From IMG/VR virus record IMGVR_UViG_3300038954_000748, positions 1 through 39,556 of that record: DNA of 39,556 bases. The stretch is one strand, 5' to 3'. Positions within the stretch are counted from its first letter, which is position 1. Each line of letters starts with the position of its first letter. The DNA is from a virus. Both the position numbers and the translations under genes were made by a program. Below are positions 5,594 to 14,131 of the stretch, piece after piece. The notes under the pieces are model-generated. The model did not search any database. It had not been told where the DNA came from and was given only the letters and a program-made list of their open reading frames with translations.

Positions 5594-7172
5594 GCGCGAT
5601 CTGACGGAGTATGTGGAGAATTGGCAGTTCTGCGATGGGATGCCGACGTATCAGGACGGTATTCAGCAGTTGTTGATTCCCGAGGGTTGGGGCCCGCTGT
5701 GGTATCTGGATAATGAGGTTATTCCGGGGACGCAGAGTATTGCGTATCGCCCGGAGTGTCTGCCGGTGGCGATTGCGGATGTGGGCGGCGAGGGCGGGAA
5801 ATTCGGTCAGAGTCCGCCGAATCCGGGCGGCTACAACACGGTGTTCAAGATTCACAAGGCGTTTGCGCCGTTTGCGTACCGTTTACACAAAACCATTGTG
5901 TATCCGTTCAAGGCGGGGCATACGTATCTGTTCCGCGCGTGGGTGTTCATGGATTTTTATGATCACGAGGGGCATCCGCTGGATGATCCACACGGCGCGG
6001 AAGCGGGGATAGAGATTGGGGATTTCGACCTGGTGTGGTTCAGCGGGTTGCCGATGGATGCCTGGAGTGAGTTGCAGGTTGAGTGGACGCCGGACGCGGA
6101 CGTGGGCAGCGTGGAGATCGGTCTGGCAGGCAAGGCGAAGTGGGGCATGGCAGGCAATACGTTCTGGTGGCACGGGCTGCGGATGTATGAGGTGGACGGT
6201 GACGCGCCGCCTGATCCGCCGCCAGATGATCCGCCAGATGACCCGCCAGACGATCCGCCAGATGAGGATGAGGTGCACTATTATCTGCACGTCGACGGGC
6301 TGACGGACCTGGGTGATGAGGTGCGCGGGCTGCGGGACGAGGTGGCGCGGCTGGTGGATGCGATGCCGCAGGGTGTGGGGGGCGGCGGGCTGACGGATGA
6401 GGCGCGGGCGTTTTGGAATGCGCACGTGCAGCGGGTTATCGACGCGATCACGGCAGATCCAACGACGCCGGTGCCGATGGATGAGAACGGGCATTATACG
6501 CTGACGCTGGACGGGGGAGCGCCGTATATTCAGCAGTTGCGGGCGCTGCGGACGATGGGGCCCGAGGCGGCGGTGGCGTTTTTGCAGCAGGTGGTGGGGG
6601 GCGAGATGGGGCACGGTGTGACGCCGTTCAGTCAGAATGATCCGCGCTGGGCCAATGAGGTGTACGCGGGCGGCGCGTTGTTCAAGGATTACGGGTGTTT
6701 GACGGTAGGGTACTGCATGGTGGCGTCGCAGGTGTATCCGGCGCTGCTGCCGCCGTTGTTCGCGCAACAGATTGAGGCGGCGGGGGCGTACAGCGGGCCG
6801 TGGTTGAGTTATCCGGGCCAGATCCCAGAGGCGTATCCGCTGCTGGCGTGGCGCGGTCCGGTGCACTGGCGCGAGGTGGCGGCGGATGTGCAGCGGTTGC
6901 AGATGGAGATTCACGAGTACGGGCCGGTGGTGTGTGAGGTGCTGTGGGATGTGTTCAAGCCGCTGACGTGGGTGGATGAGGGCGGTGAGACGCATTGGAA
7001 CCAGCATTTTGTGGTGGTGACGCACGTGGATGTGCCCAACGACGAGGCGCACATTATTGATCCGTGGGACGGCGAGGCGAAGTTGTTGGGTGAGAGTCAG
7101 TACGCGGAGCCCAGGGGTTGGGGCGCAGGGCGGGCGATTCACGGGATGCGGCTGTTGCAGTTGAAGGAGTAG
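5586..7172 (+). CDS. C39-like cysteine peptidase with N-terminal binding domain (candidate endolysin)
   Basis: 528 residues. Residues 1-205 form a beta-rich, carbohydrate-binding-like module. Residues 208-227 are a Pro/Asp-rich linker with repeated DDPP. A short helical part (about 240-335) follows. Residues 345-528 resemble peptidase C39-like papain-fold enzymes, with Cys371 in YGCLTVGYCMVAS, His474 in QHFVVV and Asp492 in IIDPWDG as the likely catalytic set. Such domains cut peptide bonds in peptidoglycan or proteins. Next to a holin-like gene it is the best endolysin candidate, though it could be a virion-associated lysin. It has no signal peptide, which fits holin-dependent release. Confidence 0.75.
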   Translation: MVERDLTEYVENWQFCDGMPTYQDGIQQLLIPEGWGPLWYLDNEVIPGTQSIAYRPECLPVAIADVGGEGGKFGQSPPNPGGYNTVFKIHKAFAPFAYRLHKTIVYPFKAGHTYLFRAWVFMDFYDHEGHPLDDPHGAEAGIEIGDFDLVWFSGLPMDAWSELQVEWTPDADVGSVEIGLAGKAKWGMAGNTFWWHGLRMYEVDGDAPPDPPPDDPPDDPPDDPPDEDEVHYYLHVDGLTDLGDEVRGLRDEVARLVDAMPQGVGGGGLTDEARAFWNAHVQRVIDAITADPTTPVPMDENGHYTLTLDGGAPYIQQLRALRTMGPEAAVAFLQQVVGGEMGHGVTPFSQNDPRWANEVYAGGALFKDYGCLTVGYCMVASQVYPALLPPLFAQQIEAAGAYSGPWLSYPGQIPEAYPLLAWRGPVHWREVAADVQRLQMEIHEYGPVVCEVLWDVFKPLTWVDEGGETHWNQHFVVVTHVDVPNDEAHIIDPWDGEAKLLGESQYAEPRGWGAGRAIHGMRLLQLKE

Positions 7173-7184
7173 CGTTAACTTTCT

Positions 7185-8054
7185 ATGAGACGTATCGCGG
7201 TCTTCTTCTCCGACACACACGGCGGCCACAAGTTGGGTTTAATGAATCCGGCGGTGACGCTGTATGAAGAGGATGAGAACGGCGATGCGGCGCCGTGGAC
7301 GCCGGAGCCAACGGCGATGCAGCGGTATTTGTGGCGGCTGTATGAGAAGGCTATAGGTGAGGTAGCGCGGTTTGCGGGCAACGATCCGGTGCACGTGTTT
7401 CACGCGGGCGATTTGACGCAGGGTAAGGCGTACACGGATCATCTGGTGAGCACGCGATTGGCGGATCAGTTGTTTATCGCGGTGGCCAACATGGTGCCGT
7501 GGTTTAAAGCGCAGTTAAAACTTAGATCGTTTCGACTGGCCCAGGGGACGGGGTCGCATATTTTCGGAGAGGGGTCGGCGACGCTGTTGGTGGCGCAATC
7601 GCTGCGGGATAAGTTCCCAGGGCATAGCGTGAAAGAGACGCGCCACGGGCTGGTGACGCTGGGCGGGATAACGATCGATTACGCGCACCATGGTCCGAGC
7701 AGCGGTATCCGAGAATGGACGGAAGGGAATCAGTTGCGGTATTACCTGAAGTCTATCGTGATCGGCGATGTGCTGCGGGGGAAGACGCCGCCGAGGTTGG
7801 TGGTGCGGGGGCATTTTCACGAGTACACGCCGGAGCGGGTGACGGTGGCGAAGCGGTACAAGGCGGATATTGTGCTGCTGCCGAGTTTCTGCGGTATGGG
7901 TGAGTACGGCAGGCAAGCGACACGCTCGAAGCCGTATATTTCCAATGGGCTGGTGATGGTGGAGATTGTGGGCGGTAAGATGCGCGAGCCTATTCCGCTG
8001 GTGAAGGAGTTGGATCTGCGGACGGAAGAGGTGCTGGGTGATACAGGTCGATGA
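7185..8054 (+). CDS. Calcineurin-like metallophosphoesterase
   Basis: 289 residues with the ordered metal-binding motifs of the superfamily: SDTHGGH (9-15), GD (75-76), a GTGSH in place of the usual GNH (121-125), HHG (168-170) and GHFH (209-212). These enzymes cleave phosphoesters with two metal ions. The substrate cannot be told from sequence; in phages such genes act on nucleic acid ends or nucleotides. The weak GNH variant could alter activity. It lies between the lysis cassette and the terminase, and its end overlaps the next gene by 17 bases. Confidence 0.85.
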   Translation: MRRIAVFFSDTHGGHKLGLMNPAVTLYEEDENGDAAPWTPEPTAMQRYLWRLYEKAIGEVARFAGNDPVHVFHAGDLTQGKAYTDHLVSTRLADQLFIAVANMVPWFKAQLKLRSFRLAQGTGSHIFGEGSATLLVAQSLRDKFPGHSVKETRHGLVTLGGITIDYAHHGPSSGIREWTEGNQLRYYLKSIVIGDVLRGKTPPRLVVRGHFHEYTPERVTVAKRYKADIVLLPSFCGMGEYGRQATRSKPYISNGLVMVEIVGGKMREPIPLVKELDLRTEEVLGDTGR

Positions 8055-8283
8055 ATCGCAGCGTCTACAGATTATCGACGAGGTGCGGGCGCTGGCAGAA
8101 GCGCCGACGTTGGGTGAGGATGAGTTCACGGTGCGGCAGTATGCGGACCGGGCCGGGATTTCGATAAAGTTGGCACGGAATCATTTGTTGGCGCAGGTGG
8201 ATGACGGGGTTTTGGAGAAGCGCAAGGTGAAGCACGCAGGGAGCCGATGTTGGGCATTCCGCAAGCGAGAAGAGGATGAGTAA
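8038..8283 (+). CDS. Small winged-helix DNA-binding protein
   Basis: 81 residues from GTG 8038. A recognition-helix region (FTVRQYADRAGISIKLARNHL, about 31-51) is followed by a wing-like strand pair (DGVLEKRKVKHAGSRCWAF). It overlaps both the metallophosphoesterase (17 bases) and the small terminase gene (8 bases), so it belongs to the packaging operon. It could regulate late genes or assist terminase in recognising DNA; neither is shown by the sequence. Confidence 0.72.
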   Translation: MIQVDESQRLQIIDEVRALAEAPTLGEDEFTVRQYADRAGISIKLARNHLLAQVDDGVLEKRKVKHAGSRCWAFRKREEDE

Positions 8284-8953
8284 GCATAAGGGATCGGGCC
8301 GGACGCCTGCAGAGAGCGCAGGGTCGGACGAAAAGCGTCCGACTGAACGTCCGGCACTGGGGCAGCCTACGCTGCCCGGCGTGCCGGATGCGGCGGGGAA
8401 TGCGTACGATGAGGCGTTGATGGCGTCGGAGCGGGCGCGATTGATGTTTGAGGACGACGCGGCGCACGCCGAGTGGTTGGACCAGTATTTCGCGCTGATC
8501 GCGGAGGGGTGGAGTTGGCGGCAGGCGGTGTATATGATCTGGGCCTCGCAGCCGAAGCCGCGGACGCCCGCGACGGAGAAGGCGCTGGCGACGGAGGTGC
8601 TGGGGTTGACGTCGGCGCGGTCGATTCGCACGTGGAAGGCGGAGAATCCGCACATGGAGTTGCGGATCAGGAAGTTGAGTCTGGCGGCGCTGGGGCACGC
8701 GCGGAATGAGGTGCTGCAGGCGTTGATTGAGAGCGCGCAGACGCCGAGTTATCGGAACTATCGGGATCGGGAGTTGTTTCTAAAGATGACGGGGGACTAT
8801 GTGCCCAGGGAGCGGCTGGATGTGGGCGCGGTATCGGCGGAGCAGGATCTGGCGGCGTTGAGTGCTGAGGAATTAGCGGCGCAGGCGCAAATTCCTGTTG
8901 ATCATGGTCGGGCACCTGCAGAAAACGCAGGGTCCGCAAAGGACGCGGACTAA
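8276..8953 (+). CDS. terS: Terminase small subunit (putative)
   Basis: 225 residues, directly before the large terminase. The centre has a helical DNA-binding-like region (about 75-125: WSWRQAVYMIWASQPK, then TSARSIRTWKAENPHM) and a following helix typical of subunits that pick the packaging site. Two NPE copies are part of its coding sequence: copy 5 in the N-terminal 30 residues (read as GRTPAESAGSDEKRPTERPA) and copy 6, which forms the last 15 codons and the TAA stop. The ends of the protein are therefore element-derived, leaving a core of about 175 residues. Confidence 0.72.
   Translation: MSKHKGSGRTPAESAGSDEKRPTERPALGQPTLPGVPDAAGNAYDEALMASERARLMFEDDAAHAEWLDQYFALIAEGWSWRQAVYMIWASQPKPRTPATEKALATEVLGLTSARSIRTWKAENPHMELRIRKLSLAALGHARNEVLQALIESAQTPSYRNYRDRELFLKMTGDYVPRERLDVGAVSAEQDLAALSAEELAAQAQIPVDHGRAPAENAGSAKDAD
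8298..8377 (+). repeat. NPE copy 5, in frame inside small terminase
   Basis: Outer arms GCCGGACG/CGTCCGGC; hairpin 1 CCTGC...GCAGG; hairpin 2 GTCGGACG...CGTCCGAC; TGAA; hairpin 3 GGGCAGC...GCTGCCC. Read in the frame where TGAA falls as (AC)T GAA, so no stop arises. Confidence 0.9.
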
Positions 8954-9008
8954 ATGCCCGAAACACCTGCGGTGACTAAACGTCCGGTGCGCGCTGCGGG
9001 GCAGCGCG
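8908..9008 (+). repeat. NPE copy 6 with a fused partial copy, across the terS/terL junction
   Basis: Outer arms TCGGGCA/TGCCCGA; hairpin 1 CCTGC...GCAGG; hairpin 2 GTCCGC...GCGGAC; TAAATG gives the terS stop and the terL start. It is followed by CACC/GGTG, then GACTAAACGTCCGG and a CGCGCTGC/GCAGCGCG hairpin, which look like the right half of another copy. Confidence 0.85.
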
Positions 9009-10540
9009 ATGCGGTGCGTCAGGAACTTGCGCGGCGGGAGTTGGCGCGCCGGGATTTGCTGGCGTTTGCGTGGTATACGATGCGGCAGTATCGGGCGGCG
9101 GCGGTGCACGAGGCGCTGGCGCAGAAGTTGATGCAGGTGGAGCGGTACATTGTGACGGGCGGCCAGGACGGGATCGGGCGGTTGATGGTGTTTATGCCGC
9201 CGCGTCATGGTAAATCGGAGTTGGTCTCGGTCAGGTTCCCGGCGTGGTTTCTGGGTCGGAATCCGAATAAGCGGGTGATTCTGGCGAGTTGTACGGCGAG
9301 TCTGGCGACGGGGTTCAGCCGCCAGGTACGCGATACGATCCGCGACGTGCCGTATCAGGCGGTGTTTGGGGAGACGTCGGGGTTGCCCGAGGACGAGCAG
9401 GTGATGTTGAGCCGGGAGAGCCGCAGTGTCGAGACGTGGGAGTTGCACAGGCGCGCGGGTGGGCTGGTGGCGGCTGGCGTCGGTGGGAGCATTGTGGGCC
9501 GGGGGATGCACCTGGGCGTGATCGACGATCCGTTCAAGAACCGGGAAGAGGCGGAGAGCGAGCGGACTCGGGATCAGATTGACGACTGGTATCGGAGCAC
9601 GTTTTACACGCGGCTGGAGGAAGGCGGCGCGGTGGTGTTGATGCACCAACGGTGGCACTTTGACGACTTGGCGGGGCGGTTGCTCCGGCGGATGGTCGAG
9701 GATCACGAGGCGGATCAGTGGGTGGTGTTGAATCTGCCCGCGATTGCCGAGGATTGGGCCGAGCACGTGGGGCCGGACGAGGTGCTGGACGCGGCGAAAA
9801 GCGGCTGGTGGAAGTCGGCGGATGCGCTGGGGCGGGAGCCCGGCGAGGCGTTGTGGCCCGGCAAGTACGATCTGGGCGCGCTGGACAGCATCCGCACGAA
9901 TGTCGGCGCGTACGAGTGGGAAGCGATGTATCAGCAAAGGCCGCAGCGGTTAGAAGGGTCGCTGATCAAGGCGTATGAGATGCTGCAGGTGCGGCTGGAT
10001 CAGGCGCCGAAGAAGATGCGCGAGGTGCGGTACTGGGACCTGGCGGTGAGCGGTCGCAAGCGCGCGGACTACATCTCCGGCGCGCGGGTGGGACGCTCGG
10101 ACGAGGGTCATTCATACATCCGGCACATTGCGCGGATGCCGGGACCGTGGGCGGACGCGAAGGCGCGCATGATCGAGGTGATGCTGAGGGATCCGGCGAG
10201 TGTGACGCAGGGTGTGGAGACGTCGGGGCAGCAGCAGGGCTATCTGCAGGAGTTGCAGCGCGATCCACGGCTGCAGGGGCGCGCGATTGTGGGCGTGAAT
10301 CCGCAGAAGGTGGGCAACAAAGAGGTCAGGGCGAACGTCTGGGCCTCCAGGATCCAGGATGGTCTAATCACCCTGGTGGTGGGGAACGGCTGGGATGTTG
10401 AGGCGTTTTTATCGGAGTGCGTGGCGTTCCCGCTGGGCGCGCACGACGATCAGGTGGATGCGGTGAGCGGGGCGATGCAGATGCTGGGGGAGCGGAAGCG
10501 GCGGAAGATGGTGACGGGACGGGTGGATTTTTATGCTTGA
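8954..10540 (+). CDS. terL: Terminase large subunit
   Basis: 528 residues. The ATPase part has Walker A PPRHGKS (82-88) and Walker B HLGVIDDP (186-193). The C-terminal RNase H-like nuclease has acidic residues Asp362 (RYWDLAVS), Glu422 (GVETSG) and the Asp cluster at 498-502 (HDDQVDA). It pumps DNA into the prohead and cuts it. ATG 8954 lies in NPE copy 6 directly after the terS stop; the first 17 residues are read from NPE-like sequence (VTKRPVRAAGQRD), so the native start may once have been different. Confidence 0.95.
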   Translation: MPETPAVTKRPVRAAGQRDAVRQELARRELARRDLLAFAWYTMRQYRAAAVHEALAQKLMQVERYIVTGGQDGIGRLMVFMPPRHGKSELVSVRFPAWFLGRNPNKRVILASCTASLATGFSRQVRDTIRDVPYQAVFGETSGLPEDEQVMLSRESRSVETWELHRRAGGLVAAGVGGSIVGRGMHLGVIDDPFKNREEAESERTRDQIDDWYRSTFYTRLEEGGAVVLMHQRWHFDDLAGRLLRRMVEDHEADQWVVLNLPAIAEDWAEHVGPDEVLDAAKSGWWKSADALGREPGEALWPGKYDLGALDSIRTNVGAYEWEAMYQQRPQRLEGSLIKAYEMLQVRLDQAPKKMREVRYWDLAVSGRKRADYISGARVGRSDEGHSYIRHIARMPGPWADAKARMIEVMLRDPASVTQGVETSGQQQGYLQELQRDPRLQGRAIVGVNPQKVGNKEVRANVWASRIQDGLITLVVGNGWDVEAFLSECVAFPLGAHDDQVDAVSGAMQMLGERKRRKMVTGRVDFYA

Positions 10541-10550
10541 TTTGGGGCTT

Positions 10551-10621
10551 GGCCACTCGCAAACGGCGCGAGGTCCGGCAGAAAACGCCGGACTAAATGG
10601 CCGATGCGCCTCTACGGGGCG
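10551..10621 (+). repeat. NPE copy 7, upstream of portal
   Basis: Outer arms GGCCA/TGGCC; hairpin 1 CTCGC...GCGAG; hairpin 2 GTCCGGC...GCCGGAC; TAAATG; hairpin 3 CGCC...GGCG. It begins 11 bases after the terL stop. Confidence 0.88.
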
Positions 10622-10626
10622 TTGCT

Positions 10627-11940
10627 ATGTCTAACAAGATCAGTTCGATTTTCGACCGGGATGAGTTCAAGCACTTGCGCAAGGCGTGGGATGCGCGGCG
10701 CCGGGAGTTGAAGGCGCGGGCGGCGTACTACGACGGGACGGTGTACCGGCAGATGCAGGCGTTGTTCGGTCCGCTGTGGCCCAAACTGTACCGGGGTGTG
10801 AAGCCGCTGTTCCTGCCCTTTTCGCGGGCGGTGAATGTGGACGCGGGGATTATTCCGGGCGGCTGGGCGCTGCCCGAGGACGCGCCCGCGATCTGGACGG
10901 CGGCGCGAGATCGGGTGTTCCGCGATAGCCATTGGGACGCGAAGGGCGTGCTGTGGGTGCACTACGGCGCGCAGTACGGGATCTCCATGTTGAAGGTGGT
11001 GGATGATCGAGCGGCGCGGCGCGTGCGGCTGCAGCCGGTGGATCCGCTGCGGGTGATGCTGGTGGGCCGGTCGGTGTACGACGCGGGCGCGGAGATGAGT
11101 GTGTATGTGGACAAGCGCCGGACGCCCCTGCGGGGGTCGCCTGGGGCGACTAAACGTCCGGCACGCAAGCAAAATGCGCTTGCGGAATACGCCGAAGTCA
11201 CGACGGCGACGCAGGTGCGGACGTTTGTGGACGGCGCGCCGATGGGTGTGGGCGGGCGCGAGGCGGTGTATGCCAACGATCTGGGCGTGGTGCCGTACGT
11301 TCAGAATCCGCACATTGACGACGGGACGGCGCTGGGCGAGTGCACGTACGCGCGGGCGATTGAGATGTTGGATGAGGTCAACGAGTTGGCTTCGTACCTG
11401 GCGGATATTATCAAGAAGCACGCGGAGCCGCAGTGGGCGATCAGCGGGGCGGAGCCCTCGGAGTTGGAGAAGAGCGGCGATAATGCGTGGTTTTTGCCGC
11501 AGGACGGCGACGCGAAGGCGCTGGTGGCGAAGGTCGATATTGAGGGCGTGCTGAATTTCGTCAAACTGGTGCGCGATAACGTGCACGAGGCGCTGCCGGA
11601 GACGTCGTTTACGGAGTTACGGAAGCGGGAGCGGGTGGCGACGGCGACGCTGGAGTTGCAGATGCTGGAGTTGACGCTGAAGATTCAGCGGGCGCGGCCC
11701 AATTATGACGCGGCGCTGGCCAAGGCGCTGCGGCTGGCGGGCCAGGCCGGGCAGCAGATGGGGATTCCGGGGCTGGCGGTGCTGGATAGTGAGGATCTGC
11801 AGTTGGATAACGAGCGGCGCGTGCTGCCGTTGGACCCGGAGGTGGCGCTGCGGTTGGAGAGTCTGGCGCTGAGTATTGAGAGTCAGCGGAAGGCGATAGC
11901 CCTTCAAGATGAGTTGGGTGATGACAGGAGTAGGGAGTAA
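10627..11940 (+). CDS. Portal protein
   Basis: 437 residues from ATG 10627; an in-frame ATG at 10597 inside NPE copy 7 would add 10 residues, but most NPE-preceded genes start after hairpin 3. The position after terL and before an Mu F-like head protein, the length and the central alpha/beta region (TALGECTYARAIEMLDEVNELASYL) followed by long helices (RERVATATLELQMLELTLKIQRARP) fit a portal, the ring at the head vertex through which DNA passes. NPE copy 8 inserts a Lys/Arg/Pro-rich stretch near residue 165. The stop codon lies in a GGAGTAG-type repeat. Confidence 0.82.
   Translation: MSNKISSIFDRDEFKHLRKAWDARRRELKARAAYYDGTVYRQMQALFGPLWPKLYRGVKPLFLPFSRAVNVDAGIIPGGWALPEDAPAIWTAARDRVFRDSHWDAKGVLWVHYGAQYGISMLKVVDDRAARRVRLQPVDPLRVMLVGRSVYDAGAEMSVYVDKRRTPLRGSPGATKRPARKQNALAEYAEVTTATQVRTFVDGAPMGVGGREAVYANDLGVVPYVQNPHIDDGTALGECTYARAIEMLDEVNELASYLADIIKKHAEPQWAISGAEPSELEKSGDNAWFLPQDGDAKALVAKVDIEGVLNFVKLVRDNVHEALPETSFTELRKRERVATATLELQMLELTLKIQRARPNYDAALAKALRLAGQAGQQMGIPGLAVLDSEDLQLDNERRVLPLDPEVALRLESLALSIESQRKAIALQDELGDDRSRE
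11117..11184 (+). repeat. NPE copy 8, in frame inside portal
   Basis: Outer arms GCCGGACG/CGTCCGGC; hairpin 1 CCCCTGCGGGGG; hairpin 2 GTCGCC...GGCGAC; TAAA; hairpin 3 CGCAAGC...GCTTGCG. Translated as RRTPLRGSPGATKRPARKQN. Confidence 0.92.
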
Positions 11941-11957
11941 GGGAGTAGGTAGTAAGG
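11926..11957 (+). repeat. Imperfect 7/8-bp tandem repeat, GGAGTAR family
   Basis: Units GGAGTAG, GGAGTAAG, GGAGTAG, GTAGTAAG in tandem. The array covers the last codons and TAA stop of the portal gene. Confidence 0.7.
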
Positions 11958-11962
11958 TAATT

Positions 11963-12058
11963 ATGCTCAGACCGTTGTTGGTATGGTTGATCAATCGGGT
12001 TAAGGACCGGCTGGGGATCAGGTCGCCGTCCAAGGCGTGGGTGTCGCCTGATGCCTAA
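11963..12058 (+). CDS. 31-residue ORF between portal and minor head protein
   Basis: ATG 11963 opens a 31-codon frame with a hydrophobic start (LLVWLI), then a basic stretch and RSPSKAWV. It overlaps the next start by 8 bases, a spacing typical of coupled phage genes. The RSPSK motif echoes the SSPSK segment near the end of the tape measure protein. Too short for certainty. Confidence 0.35.
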   Translation: MLRPLLVWLINRVKDRLGIRSPSKAWVSPDA

Positions 12059-12971
12059 TCCGCGGGATCGGTTGTTGGAAATTAACGCACGCGGGACGCA
12101 GGGGTTGGAGCGTCTGGAGTTGGCGACGGTGCGGCGGATCCGGGAAGCGTATGAGGAGTCGCGGCAGGTGTTGCTGGCGGCGATCCGGCAGCGGCAGGCG
12201 CGGTTGGCGCAGGAACTGGCGGCGGATGAGCAGGCGGCGCTTTCGCGGGCGCTGGCGCGGGATCAGGCGTTGTTTGATCAGGTTGAGGATCGGCTGGCGT
12301 TTTTGCGCGGGCAGGTCGACGATTTGACGCGCGGGGCCTGGGACGACGCGCTGGACGAGGCGACGGACCGGGCAGAGCAGGAAGCAGATGTACTGGCGCG
12401 CGGGCTGCGGGTCGGGTTTGGGTTTGAGATGATCGACTTTGCGTCGGTCGAGATTGGGCTTGAGGATGCGCTGCAGGCGCTGGACGCGGATCAGCAACGG
12501 GTGGCGGCGGCGCTGCGGGCGGAGTTGCGCGCGGGGCTGGTGCGCGGTGATCCGTTTGACGAGATGATCGAGCGGTTGCTGGCCAGGGACGCGGGGCTGT
12601 GGGCCAACGGGCGGGTCTCGGCGGAACGGGCCGCGCGGCGCGGGGTGATCGATGCGAACAACGGCGCGCGGGATGCGTATTATCGCCGGTGGCGCGATGA
12701 GATTCCAGGGCTGCAGAAACAGGCGGTGGCGGTGGTAGGTGACACGACGACGGAGACGTGTCTGCACGTGCACGGGCAGGTGCAGCCGTTGGACGAGCCG
12801 TATCGGCTGCAGGGGCGCAAGGCGTTCCGCAGCCGGATGATGTACCCGGCGTTCCATTGGGGATGCCGGACGAGTAGTGTGGCGTATCACGCGGATTTTG
12901 AGCGCGGGGCGGCGATGCCGACGAGTGCGATGCAGGCGAGTGCGAGGGCGGAGTTGGTGAGGCGAGGTTGA
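12051..12971 (+). CDS. Minor head protein, phage Mu F-like
   Basis: 306 residues. The first two-thirds are helical. The C-terminal part has the Mu gpF-like/SPP1 gp7-like head-morphogenesis pattern: a Cys-His start (TCLHVHGQVQPLDEPYRLQG) and the terminal signature YPAFHWGCRTS near residues 265-275, a likely metal-binding Cys/His set. Such proteins sit near the portal in the head and may travel with the DNA. Gene order portal, then this gene, matches the family. Confidence 0.88.
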   Translation: MPNPRDRLLEINARGTQGLERLELATVRRIREAYEESRQVLLAAIRQRQARLAQELAADEQAALSRALARDQALFDQVEDRLAFLRGQVDDLTRGAWDDALDEATDRAEQEADVLARGLRVGFGFEMIDFASVEIGLEDALQALDADQQRVAAALRAELRAGLVRGDPFDEMIERLLARDAGLWANGRVSAERAARRGVIDANNGARDAYYRRWRDEIPGLQKQAVAVVGDTTTETCLHVHGQVQPLDEPYRLQGRKAFRSRMMYPAFHWGCRTSSVAYHADFERGAAMPTSAMQASARAELVRRG

Positions 12972-12989
12972 GAATGTATAAGGCGGTGA

Positions 12990-13277
12990 ATGGATGAAAA
13001 CGACGCAAGAAGTGGTAAACCCAGGCAAAAGACGGTTTCCAGCGCGGGTACAGCCGAGGCGTTGGTGGGGTCCTCAACAGATTTGCTTCACGGCGTGACG
13101 ATCAAGGCTCTCGCGGGCAATTCTGGAAACGTGTATGTGGGAGATAGTGACGTCTCTTCGGCTAATGGTATGGAGTTGGAGGCGGGGGATTTCCTGTTTT
13201 TGAGTGTGGGCGATCTGGCGGATGTGTATGTTGATGTTGCTACGAATGGCGACGGCGTTTCTTTTATAGCCACATAA
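12990..13277 (+). CDS. Small beta-rich structural protein
   Basis: 95 residues. After a polar N terminus, the rest is beta-rich with NSGNVYVGDSDV and a C-terminal strand pair (LADVYVDVATNGDGVSFIAT). Compact beta proteins of this kind near phage head genes are often spike, fibre or decoration modules. Function is inferred only from position. It ends exactly at the first base of the next start (TAATGA overlap). Confidence 0.62.
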   Translation: MDENDARSGKPRQKTVSSAGTAEALVGSSTDLLHGVTIKALAGNSGNVYVGDSDVSSANGMELEAGDFLFLSVGDLADVYVDVATNGDGVSFIAT

Positions 13278-14131
13278 TGACATCAATGTTGCCCGCGAGA
13301 ATTGGCACCCGCCGCGCCCTGCTGACTCGGCGCTCTGGCGCTTTCACGGGCGCTTACGACGCCTACGAGTCCTCGCTGGTGCATGTCTACGAACCGGCGC
13401 GGCGCGTGCTCGCGTCGTACACCGGCGACCTCGTGCGCTTGCGGCGGGACAGCGACGATGCGGAGAGTGACTTCGGCTACGACGGCGATGGCAACTTGGA
13501 TACGGCTGCGATTCAGGACTGGCTGGACGCAGACGGGGCGAGCAATGCCTACGTGGTGACGGTCTACGATCAAAAGGGCGGCGACGACGTGACGCAGGCG
13601 ACGAAGGCGGCGCAGCCGCTCTACGTGGCGTCGCTGCAAAACGGACGACCGGGGATGCGGCTCAATGGCACGAGTCACTTTTTACAAGGCGCGTTCACGA
13701 ACGGCGGGCAGTTGAGCCAGCCGTTTAACGTGTTTGCAGTTGCATACAAACAAATATCGGGGCGTGGTTACATTTGCGATGGAAATGATGGTAATCGGAT
13801 GATCATCGGGCAATCAAGTGCTTCGGAACAGCGAATGTATAGCGGTGTGTGGCTGGAAGAATCTGGCGGCAGTTATCCAAACGAATGGATTTTACGGACG
13901 GCGCTGTTTGATGGGGCGTCGAGCGAGATGCGCTGGAACGGCTCTGTTGTAGCGTCCGGTGATGCCGGAAGTCAAAATGCAAACGGCATTACCATAGGCG
14001 CTTCTAGGGACGGTTCTGCGAATTTGGACGGTGACATCGCCATCCCCGCCATCATCGCTGACCCCGCACTCTCCGCTGCGGATCGAGCGGCGCTTGAGAC
14101 TGCGGTTAACGCATACTGGAGTATCTACTAA
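13277..14131 (+). CDS. Arabinofuranosidase-like/lectin-like surface protein in head module
   Basis: 284 residues. Residues 35-110 resemble the alpha-L-arabinofuranosidase B-type beta-sandwich domain (LVRLRRDSDDAESDFGYDGDGNLD, then YVVTVYDQKGGDDVTQA), and the remainder looks like a LamG/concanavalin-type sandwich. These folds bind carbohydrate; whether any hydrolase activity remains is unclear. Bases of about 13740-14030 are distinctly more AT-rich than the flanks, suggesting domain exchange. It sits between minor head protein and scaffold, unusual for a tail-fibre-type module, and may decorate the capsid. It shares its last base with the next start. Confidence 0.68.
   Translation: MTSMLPARIGTRRALLTRRSGAFTGAYDAYESSLVHVYEPARRVLASYTGDLVRLRRDSDDAESDFGYDGDGNLDTAAIQDWLDADGASNAYVVTVYDQKGGDDVTQATKAAQPLYVASLQNGRPGMRLNGTSHFLQGAFTNGGQLSQPFNVFAVAYKQISGRGYICDGNDGNRMIIGQSSASEQRMYSGVWLEESGGSYPNEWILRTALFDGASSEMRWNGSVVASGDAGSQNANGITIGASRDGSANLDGDIAIPAIIADPALSAADRAALETAVNAYWSIY

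Noticed and set aside
13277-14131. An active arabinofuranosidase
   Set aside because: Similarity covers only part of the beta-sandwich; catalytic residues cannot be assigned, so only a fold-level resemblance is claimed.
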